A program made the translations under genes and the position numbers. A stretch of 64,000 nt of DNA from Thioclava electrotropha (lineage in GTDB: Bacteria; Pseudomonadota; Alphaproteobacteria; Rhodobacterales; Rhodobacteraceae): assembly GCF_002085925.2 (NCBI RefSeq), contig NZ_CP053562.1, forward strand, positions 4,110,001-4,174,000, in the 5' to 3' direction. A model generated the notes under the pieces. The model was not told the DNA's origin. It made no database searches and worked only from the letters and a program-made list of their open reading frames with translations. The first letter of the stretch is position 1; every line of letters starts with the position of its first letter. Shown piece by piece: positions 57,993 to 64,000 of this stretch.

Positions 57993-58505
57993 TCAGACCG
58001 TCGTGGGCGCCTCGGTCTGCTGACGGCGCGCCAGTTCGTTGCGATACAGCGCGACGAAATCGACGATCTCGAGGTTGAAGGGCGGGAAGCCACCGTCGCG
58101 GGTCACATCCGAAACGATGCGGCGCACGAAGGGGAACAGCTGGCGCGGGCATTCGATCAGCAGGAAGGGATGAAGCTGATCTTCCGGCACGCCTTCGACG
58201 TGGAAGATGCCGCCGTAATCGAGCTCGAGCAGGTAGAGCGTCGCGCCGTCCGACTTGTTGTTCGCGGTGATCTTGAACTTGGTGATCACCTCGTACTGGT
58301 GCTCGGCGTTGCGCTTCTTGGCGTCGAGCGACACCTGCACCTGCATCTCGGGCTGGATGTCGCTGGTCTGCACGCCTTTCGTGGCGACATTGTTCTCGAA
58401 GGACATGTCGCGCGTGAATTGCGCGAGGATGTTCATACGCAGCCCTTGTTGCTCTTGCTGCGGATCCGCGGCGCCGTTGGTCTCGCCATTTGCTTCGTCA
58501 GTCAT
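57993..58505 (-). CDS. secB: Protein-export chaperone SecB
   Basis: A 170-residue SecB: FTRDMSFENN near the N-terminus, MQVQVSLDAKKRNAEHQYEVITKFKI, YGGIFHVEGVPEDQLHPFLLIECPRQLFPFVRRIVSDVTRDGGFPPFNLEIVDF, the family core. Tetrameric cytosolic chaperone that hands precursor proteins to SecA. GGGAGAG precedes the ATG. Confidence 0.97.
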   Translation of the reverse strand: MTDEANGETNGAADPQQEQQGLRMNILAQFTRDMSFENNVATKGVQTSDIQPEMQVQVSLDAKKRNAEHQYEVITKFKITANNKSDGATLYLLELDYGGIFHVEGVPEDQLHPFLLIECPRQLFPFVRRIVSDVTRDGGFPPFNLEIVDFVALYRNELARRQQTEAPTTV

Positions 58506-58564
58506 CGACCTCTCCCAAAATTAATTGTGCGAGGTTTAGCACCGGCAGAAAGAAGCCTCAATTC

Positions 58565-59092
58565 TCAATGACGCGTCCAGCCGGACGGCCCGCCGGGAGG
58601 CTTGCCGTTCGGATCGTCGCGATGGGTCATCTCTTCGACCTCTTCGGCGTCGAGGATCTCCGGATCGCGTGGACGGTTCGGAGGTTCGCGGCGCGGATCG
58701 TATTGGGTCGTCGTCCGGTACGCGCCGCCCATCTCGAATCGCTGCACCTTCACCCGGCTCGCCGCGGCTTTCATCACCCAGTCGCGAATCCCGGGGATCA
58801 GCAGCAGGATCCCGACCGTGTCGGTAAAGAAGCCCGGCGTCAGCAGCAGCACCCCGGCCACGAGGATCATCGCGCCATGCGCCAGCGGGCGCGACGGGTC
58901 GCTCAATTCATTGAGAGAGCTGCGCAGATCGTTGAGCGCACGCGCCCCTTCCCGGCGTACCAGCGACGTGCCGACGATCGCGGTCAGCAACACGATCCCC
59001 AGCGTCGGCCACAGGCCGATGAGCCCGCCCACTTGAATGAACAGACCGATCTCGATCAGCGGCACGGCCAGAAAGGCCAGAAAGATCCACAT
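58565..59092 (-). CDS. fxsA: FxsA-family membrane protein
   Basis: A 175-residue membrane protein with N-terminal TMs (MWIFLAFLAVPLIEIGLFIQVGG, LWPTLGIVLLTAIVGTSLVRREG) and the FxsA core AGVLLLTPGFFTDTVGILLLIPGIR. The C-terminal 50 residues are hydrophilic and Pro/Arg-rich. Function unclear; E. coli FxsA affects phage exclusion. The start at 59092 has AGAGGA upstream; a longer frame to 59227 would overlap the divergent gene. Confidence 0.9.
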   Translation of the reverse strand: MWIFLAFLAVPLIEIGLFIQVGGLIGLWPTLGIVLLTAIVGTSLVRREGARALNDLRSSLNELSDPSRPLAHGAMILVAGVLLLTPGFFTDTVGILLLIPGIRDWVMKAAASRVKVQRFEMGGAYRTTTQYDPRREPPNRPRDPEILDAEEVEEMTHRDDPNGKPPGGPSGWTRH

Positions 59093-59210
59093 GGCATCCT
59101 CTTTTATCGCGTCTCCGGGCAAGCTGCGCCGGTGGACTTGAACTAGTTGACGCCTTACATAAGTAGCCATTGACCTAGAAACAAACATGAAGCCAAACAC
59201 AGGGGTCTCG

Positions 59211-59870
59211 ATGTCCGGTGCCGTCATTCAGCTTATCGTCCTCGCGGCGATTGCGATCTTCCTGATTTTCAAGCTGAAAAGCGTGCTCGGGACCCGTGAG
59301 GGCTATGAAAAGCCGATCGCGCCCGAAACGCCGGACGCCCCGGCGCCGAAGCGCGATTTCGACGTGATCGAAGGCGGTCCCGATCACGATATCATCGACA
59401 ATGTGCCCGAGGGCTCGACCGCCGCCGTAGCGCTTGCCGCGATGAAACGCGTCGAGCCGAGCTTCTCGGTGTCGGAATTCCTGCAAGGCGCGCGCGGCGC
59501 TTATGAGATGATCCTGATGGCTTTCGAGACCGGCGATCTGGAAAAGGTGCGCCCCTTCCTGTCGGCCGAGGTCTACGAGGCCTTCGAGGGCGCTGTGGAA
59601 GCGCGCAAGGAGAAGGGTCTCGACGTTCAGGCGGAATTCCTCGGCCTGCGCGAGCTGGTGCTGAGCAATGCCGATTTCGACCACTCCACGAAGGAAGCCG
59701 AAGTGACCGTGCGCTTCGGGGCCGAGATCATCTCGGTCGCGCGCGATGCCGCCGGAGAGGTGGTCGAGGGCGATCCCAAGTCGCCGCGCAAGCAGCGTGA
59801 TATCTGGACCTTCGCCCGCACGATGGGTGCGAATGACCCGAACTGGCAGCTCGTCGCCACGGGCGGCTGA
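59211..59870 (+). CDS. Tim44/TimA-family putative adaptor protein
   Basis: A 219-residue protein with an N-terminal TM (AVIQLIVLAAIAIFLIFKL), an acidic linker, and a C-terminal Tim44-like domain (about 85-219; FLQGARGAYEMILMAFETGDLEKVRPFLSAEVYEAFEGAVEARK). Tim44-like proteins of alphaproteobacteria sit at the inner membrane and are thought to be adaptors. AGGGG lies 6 bases before the ATG at 59211; an in-frame ATG at 59187 is less well placed. 5 bases before the mltA start. Confidence 0.92.
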   Translation: MSGAVIQLIVLAAIAIFLIFKLKSVLGTREGYEKPIAPETPDAPAPKRDFDVIEGGPDHDIIDNVPEGSTAAVALAAMKRVEPSFSVSEFLQGARGAYEMILMAFETGDLEKVRPFLSAEVYEAFEGAVEARKEKGLDVQAEFLGLRELVLSNADFDHSTKEAEVTVRFGAEIISVARDAAGEVVEGDPKSPRKQRDIWTFARTMGANDPNWQLVATGG

Positions 59871-59875
59871 AGCCG

Positions 59876-60763
59876 GTGGCGCTGTCCTTCGCCGATATTC
59901 CCGGCTGGACCCGGGACGATCACGCCGCCGCTTGGGCGGCGTTTTGCGTTACGGCCGATCTCTATGGGATGGACACCGCCGGGCTGGACGATGCCAGAAC
60001 CGCCTTCGAAACCTATTTCGCCCCCTATGAAATCGCCCCCGAGGGGGCTGCGCATTTCACCGGATATTACGAACCCGAACTGCCCGGCGCGCGGAAGAAA
60101 TCCGACCGCTTCACCTGGCCGCTTTATGCGAAACCGGGTGAAATAGGGTCTAATTCGCCGTGGTATACCCGCGCCGAGATCGCGGCGGGCGATCTACTGG
60201 CGGGGCACGAACTGATTTGGCTGGAGAGCCCGATCGAGGCCTATCTCGCGCAGGTGCAAGGCTCGCTGCGGGTGCGGTTTGAAGATGGCGGCAGCCTGCG
60301 GCTGGGGTTCGACGGCAAGAACGGGCATCCCTACCGCTCGATCGGCAAGGAGCTGATCGCGCGCGGCGCAGCCCCGCCCGAGGAGATGACGCCCGAGTTC
60401 ATCCGACGCTGGGCCGCCGAGAACCCCGATCAGCTGCAAGGACTGCTCGATCACAACCCCTCTTTCGTATTCTTCCGGGTGCTGGATATCCCGGGCGACA
60501 CCGGCCCCCTGGGCGCGATGGGGCGTCCGGTGAGCGCGGGACGCAGCCTCGCCGTAGACCCCGAGGTCGTGCCGCTGGGCAGCCCGGTCTGGATCGACTG
60601 TCCGGGCTTTGGACAGCGGCTGATGGTGGCGCAGGACGTTGGCTCTGCGATCAAGGGCGCGGGGCGCGGCGATCTCTTCATCGGCACCGGCATGGACGCC
60701 GGGCGCATCGCGGGCGCGATCAACGCCAAGGGCCGGATGATCGGCTTGCGGAGGCGCGCATGA
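59876..60763 (+). CDS. MltA-domain murein transglycosylase
   Basis: A 295-residue lytic transglycosylase: MltA domain (FTGYYEPELPGA, WLESPIEAYLAQVQGSLRVRFEDG) and C-terminal 3D domain (SAGRSLAVDPEVVPLGSPVWID, AQDVGSAIKGAGRGDLFIGTG) whose Asp residues are catalytic. It starts at GTG 59876 with no signal peptide or lipobox, odd for a periplasmic enzyme; no upstream start in the gap to the Tim44-like gene could supply one. Near residues 88-93 an AT-rich stretch with rare codons carries the TAGACCCTATT element in reverse. Stop overlaps the Smr start. Confidence 0.88.
   Translation: MALSFADIPGWTRDDHAAAWAAFCVTADLYGMDTAGLDDARTAFETYFAPYEIAPEGAAHFTGYYEPELPGARKKSDRFTWPLYAKPGEIGSNSPWYTRAEIAAGDLLAGHELIWLESPIEAYLAQVQGSLRVRFEDGGSLRLGFDGKNGHPYRSIGKELIARGAAPPEEMTPEFIRRWAAENPDQLQGLLDHNPSFVFFRVLDIPGDTGPLGAMGRPVSAGRSLAVDPEVVPLGSPVWIDCPGFGQRLMVAQDVGSAIKGAGRGDLFIGTGMDAGRIAGAINAKGRMIGLRRRA
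60140..60155 (-). repeat. Reverse copy of the TAGACCCTATT element inside mltA-like gene
   Basis: On the minus strand AATTAGACCCTATTTC; the first 14 bases equal those at 42591-42604. It uses ATA and other rare codons in a gene otherwise rich in GC. Confidence 0.6.
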
Positions 60764-61353
60764 GCCGCAAACGCAAACTCAGCCCCGAGGAACGCGCGCT
60801 GTGGGATCGCGTGGCGTCGACGACGGAGAACTACCGCCCGAAAAAGGCCGATCCCGCCGAATTAGAGTCTTTTCTGACGCCGAAACCCAAGCCGAAAGCG
60901 AGGGCCGAGGGGCTGCGCAGTTTCGAGATGGGTCAGCACGCGAAACCCTCGCCGGGCCGTCACGACCTTGCCCCGGAGCCGGGCGAGCATCTCGCACGTC
61001 AGCCCGTCACGATGGACCGCAAGGCGCATAAGGCGATGACGCGCGGCAAGCTGAAGCCCGAAGGCGTGCTCGATCTGCACGGGCTGACATTGACCGAAGC
61101 TCATCCCGAACTAATCCGCTTCATCCTGAATTCGCAAAGCCACGGCAAGCGGCTGGTGCTTGTGATCACAGGCAAGGGCAAGCGCGGCGACGATGACGGC
61201 CCGATCCCGCGGCGGGTGGGGGTGTTACGCCATCAGGTGCCGCACTGGTTGCGGATGATGCCGCTCGCGCCCGCCGTCATGCAGATCAACGAAGCACATC
61301 TGAAACATGGTGGCGCGGGCGCCTACTACGTCTATCTGCGCCGGATTCGCTAA
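60760..61353 (+). CDS. Smr-domain protein
   Basis: A 197-residue protein with a charged N-terminus (MSRKRKLSPEERALWDRVA, ESFLTPKPKPKARAEG) and a C-terminal Smr domain (about 105-195; VLDLHGLTLTEAH, LVLVITGKGKRG, HGGAGAYYVYLRR). Smr domains nick nucleic acids; stand-alone proteins like this one act on RNA or DNA. ATG overlaps the mltA-like stop. Confidence 0.92.
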   Translation: MSRKRKLSPEERALWDRVASTTENYRPKKADPAELESFLTPKPKPKARAEGLRSFEMGQHAKPSPGRHDLAPEPGEHLARQPVTMDRKAHKAMTRGKLKPEGVLDLHGLTLTEAHPELIRFILNSQSHGKRLVLVITGKGKRGDDDGPIPRRVGVLRHQVPHWLRMMPLAPAVMQINEAHLKHGGAGAYYVYLRRIR

Positions 61354-62441
61354 CCGCCCGAGATCGGCGCGAGGATGATCTGCGTCGTATTCTCGACCGT
61401 CAGCACCACCGCATCGCCCAGCCCCGTGCGCCCGAACTGCTCGACCTCGAGCACCTCGGCCACTTTCTGCGCGCTGTCGAGCAGCCGGATCAGCGCAGGC
61501 GAGGTGACGACGTTGAAATGCCCGTCGCCTGTGTTGAAGGCCGAGACGTTGATCAGCGTCACCTTGTAATGCGCGATACTTGAGACGTCTTCCAGATTGC
61601 CCAGCCGGTCGCGCTTGCCCGACAGCCGCGCCGATAGCTGGAGCGCGCGATCCTTCGCGGAGGTGAAGATAATGAACGGCTGCGGCAACGCACCGATCGC
61701 GTCGGCCTGCGTCTTGAACACATCCACCGCAATGTCCGGCGAGATCAGGACCACCCCGGAAATCGTCGAAAATCGACCCTGTTTGCGCGTAATCGCCTCC
61801 TGACGCAGCACCTCCATCACCAGTTCCGCGCCCAGCGAATGCCCCACGATCAGGATGCGTTTCGCCCCCGCCGCGTTCAGATCGTCGATCAATCTCTCCA
61901 GCCCGTCGCGCGCGAACAGCACCGAATCCCGGTCATAGGCATAGCCCAGCACATTCGCCCGCGACGGCCAGGAATAATGCACCAGCACGCCGGGCAGATC
62001 GAAATCCGCGCCCATCTGCGCCATCCGATAGAGGCCCTCGGCGAAGGAGTTGTTGAAGCCGTGGACGAACAGCACCGCCTGCCCGTCATGTTTGCGCAGC
62101 GCCGTGCGCAGCTCCGACTGGAACGCAGGGCGCTTCATGTCGATCTCGGATTGCGAGACGAGGAACTGCTTGTCCGGGTCGACCGGCAAGGTGTCGGTCA
62201 TCGGATAGGCGATCTCGGCCACCTCGCGGTCCGGGGGCGTCGCGACGTCGAAACGTGCGAGCCGCAGCTGCTGGCTGCGCGCGGTGCCGAAGGGTTGCCC
62301 GGTCTGCGGATCGGGCGCCCGGGTCGAGCCCACAAAAATCGAGCGCGCATCGGCGACCGGGTGATCGAGATAGGCAAGCCGCCCACGCGGTGCGCAGGCG
62401 GCCAAGCTCAGCATCAAGATTACGATCAGAAACCGCGCCAT
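61350..62441 (-). CDS. Lipoprotein alpha/beta hydrolase (DUF900-like)
   Basis: A 363-residue protein. Lipoprotein signal FLIVILMLSLAAC with the lipobox Cys at about 16, then a DUF900-type alpha/beta hydrolase with AVLFVHGFNNSFAEGLYRMAQM, VHYSWPSRANVLGYAYDRDS, and the nucleophile elbow GHSLGAELVME. Substrate unknown. Its end overlaps the end of the Smr gene by 4 bases, tail to tail, and its start is 61 bases after the hslU stop. Confidence 0.88.
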   Translation of the reverse strand: MARFLIVILMLSLAACAPRGRLAYLDHPVADARSIFVGSTRAPDPQTGQPFGTARSQQLRLARFDVATPPDREVAEIAYPMTDTLPVDPDKQFLVSQSEIDMKRPAFQSELRTALRKHDGQAVLFVHGFNNSFAEGLYRMAQMGADFDLPGVLVHYSWPSRANVLGYAYDRDSVLFARDGLERLIDDLNAAGAKRILIVGHSLGAELVMEVLRQEAITRKQGRFSTISGVVLISPDIAVDVFKTQADAIGALPQPFIIFTSAKDRALQLSARLSGKRDRLGNLEDVSSIAHYKVTLINVSAFNTGDGHFNVVTSPALIRLLDSAQKVAEVLEVEQFGRTGLGDAVVLTVENTTQIILAPISGG

Positions 62442-62502
62442 CGCCCGTGCCTCGCATCCCTCCCGCAGGAGGATAACAGAGCGCGCGCGAGGTGCCAGTG
62501 CC

Positions 62503-63810
62503 CTAGAGGACGTAGCGGCTCAGATCGGTGTCGCGGGTCAGATCGCCCAGCTCGTTCTCGACGAATTCCGCATCGACGGTGACGCTTTGTCCGCCACGGT
62601 CGGGCGCAGTGAAGGACAGCTCCTCGAACACGCGTTCCATGACGGTATAGAGCCTTCTCGCACCGATATTCTCGACCGATTGATTGACCTCCGCCGCGAT
62701 CCGGGCGAGCGCCGCGATGCCGTCTTCGGTGAAGGCGACCTCGACCTCTTCGGTCTTCATCAGCGCCTGATATTGGCGGGTCAGCGCGTTGTCGGTCTCC
62801 GACAGGATGCGGGTGAAGTCCTGCTCGGTCAGCGCCTGCAACTCCACGCGGATCGGCAGACGGCCCTGCAATTCAGGCAGCAGGTCCGAGGGTTTCGCGA
62901 TGTGGAACGCGCCCGAGGCGATAAAGAGGATATGGTCGGTCTTCACCGGGCCGAGCTTGGTCGAGACCGTCGTGCCTTCGATCAGCGGCAGCAGGTCGCG
63001 CTGCACGCCTTCGCGCGAGACATCGGCCCCGCGCGCATCCGAGCGCGCCGTGACCTTGTCGATCTCGTCGATGAAGACCATGCCGGAATGCTGCACGGCC
63101 TCGAGGGCTGCGGTCTTCACCGTCTCGTCGTCGAGAAGCTTGTCGGCCTCTTCCGAGATCAGCGTCTCGTAGCTCTCCGAGACGGTCATCTTGCGCCGCG
63201 TGGTGCGGTTGCCGCCGAAGGCTTTGAACAGGTCCTGAAGACCCTGCATCTGCTGTTCCATGCCCGGCTGACCGCCCATCATCCCGAGCGGCATGCCGCC
63301 GGACTGATCGGCCACGTCCAGCTCGATGATCTTGTCGTCGAGCTCTCCATCGCGCAGCTTCTTGCGGAACATCTCGCGGGTGCTTTCGCGCGCATCGGTG
63401 CCGGCGAGCGCGGCGATCACGCGATCCTCGGCGGCCTGATGCGCCTTCGCCTTCACCTCTTCGCGCATGTAGTCGCGGGTCTGCACCATCGCGACATCGG
63501 CCAGATCGCGGATGATCTGCTCCACGTCACGGCCGACATAGCCCACTTCGGTGAACTTCGTGGCCTCGACCTTCAGGAAAGGCGCGCGGGCCAGTTTCGC
63601 CAGACGGCGCGAGATCTCGGTCTTGCCGACGCCGGTCGGGCCGATCATCAGGATGTTCTTCGGATAGACCTCTTCGCGCAGATCGTCGGGCAGTTGCTGA
63701 CGGCGCCAGCGGTTGCGCAGCGCAACGGCGACGGCGCGCTTGGCGTCCTTCTGGCCGATGATGAAACGGTCGAGTTCCGAGACGATTTCGCGGGGGGTCA
63801 GATCGGTCAT
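62503..63810 (-). CDS. hslU: ATP-dependent protease ATPase subunit HslU
   Basis: A 435-residue AAA+ unfoldase: [25 protein letters not shown] at the start, Walker A GPTGVGKT, pore motif region VGYVGRD, Walker B VFIDEID, sensor 2 [12 protein letters not shown], and a C-terminal SRYVL needed to open HslV. Partner of HslV, whose gene is not next to it here; a membrane-protein gene ends 3 bases before the ATG. Full length for the family. Confidence 0.97.
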   Translation of the reverse strand: MTDLTPREIVSELDRFIIGQKDAKRAVAVALRNRWRRQQLPDDLREEVYPKNILMIGPTGVGKTEISRRLAKLARAPFLKVEATKFTEVGYVGRDVEQIIRDLADVAMVQTRDYMREEVKAKAHQAAEDRVIAALAGTDARESTREMFRKKLRDGELDDKIIELDVADQSGGMPLGMMGGQPGMEQQMQGLQDLFKAFGGNRTTRRKMTVSESYETLISEEADKLLDDETVKTAALEAVQHSGMVFIDEIDKVTARSDARGADVSREGVQRDLLPLIEGTTVSTKLGPVKTDHILFIASGAFHIAKPSDLLPELQGRLPIRVELQALTEQDFTRILSETDNALTRQYQALMKTEEVEVAFTEDGIAALARIAAEVNQSVENIGARRLYTVMERVFEELSFTAPDRGGQSVTVDAEFVENELGDLTRDTDLSRYVL

Positions 63811-63813
63811 GGA

Positions 63814-64000
63814 TTACTCCGTGGCATAGGGCGGCAGGCGGTGCTTGCCGGGAAAATTGGGAAGCGCGCGCATCAGGCGCGTGCGCAGCTCGGTCCAGAA
63901 AGAGCCGAGCGCGGTGAGAAAGAGGCCGATCAGGATCAGCGTGATCCACCAGCTGCGCGGATCGGCGGCGTCGCCAAACGCGTAGAAGCTGAGGAAGATC
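63814..64000 (-). CDS. Hypothetical membrane protein (C-terminal part)
   Basis: The minus-strand frame is open from the right edge to TAA at 63814-63816: 62 codons. It contains a probable TM (SWWITLILIGLFLTALGSFW) and ends KHRLPPYATE. The stop is 3 bases before the hslU ATG, so the two are probably co-transcribed. I do not recognise the family from this fragment. Confidence 0.6.
   Translation of the reverse strand, partial: IFLSFYAFGDAADPRSWWITLILIGLFLTALGSFWTELRTRLMRALPNFPGKHRLPPYATE

Noticed and set aside
1-64000. tRNA, rRNA, insertion sequence, integron or CRISPR array
   Set aside because: No cloverleaf, transposase, attachment-site duplication or regularly spaced long repeats were seen by eye; a dedicated search was not possible.

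Overview
The window looks like chromosome of a high-GC alphaproteobacterium of the Rhodobacterales (Rhodobacteraceae/Paracoccaceae type). Three things point there: a PhyR/NepR/EcfG general stress response locus, the order SecB - FxsA - Tim44-like - MltA - Smr - HslU, and the dense packing with 1-4 base gene overlaps. I see no rRNA, tRNA, insertion sequence, integrase, phage gene or CRISPR array. About 65 genes are called, including three too short to be found by length alone (DUF1127, a 54-residue His-containing membrane peptide, DUF1328).

Layout. 1-9.8 kb is mostly minus-strand metabolic and redox genes: a flavin amine oxidase cut by the left edge, GST, succinate-semialdehyde dehydrogenase, EamA exporter, DsbA-like protein, WrbA, LysR and GNAT, plus one plus-strand Zn-type dehydrogenase. 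10.2-13.2 kb holds two divergent PepSY proteins and a two-component system, with paired 7-4-7 direct repeats between them. 13.4-15.8 kb has a CstB-like persulfide dioxygenase/rhodanese, a DUF302 protein and a Cys-cluster protein. 15.9-20.2 kb is an ATPase/FtsX/HlyD export system.

20.4-25.4 kb is the most striking locus. A ykkC-type guanidine-I riboswitch precedes an ABC importer (binding protein, permease, ATPase), an arginase-family hydrolase that fits guanidine hydrolase better than agmatinase, a protein with 25 histidines in its first 47 residues, and a 54-residue His-containing membrane peptide. I read this as a complete guanidine uptake and hydrolysis operon with its own metal-handling proteins. 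25.5-32.7 kb runs the other way: an ehuBCDA-like ectoine-type ABC importer with a diaminopropionate ammonia-lyase-like enzyme, an M24 hydrolase and an EutA/maleate-isomerase-like protein. It faces a GntR regulator across a gap that carries four 11-bp tandem repeats.

32.7-45 kb is a general stress response island: GH15 glucoamylase-like enzyme, phyR, nepR-ecfG-HisKA_2 kinase-PLD, AI-2E family protein, CsbD, DUF3618, holin-like, PLDc_N and DUF1328 genes. Six transcription units have exact GGAAC-N16/17-CGTT (EcfG) promoters at sensible distances, and three more have one-mismatch versions, so the sigma factor probably controls itself and its neighbours.

45-64 kb is mostly envelope biogenesis and housekeeping: TetR, MipA/OmpV, a di-heme cytochrome next to a PhoX-like phosphatase, YihY, TamB/TamA (TamB with an exact 99-residue internal repeat), idi, secB, fxsA, Tim44-like, MltA, Smr, a lipoprotein hydrolase and hslU, ending in a partial membrane-protein gene.
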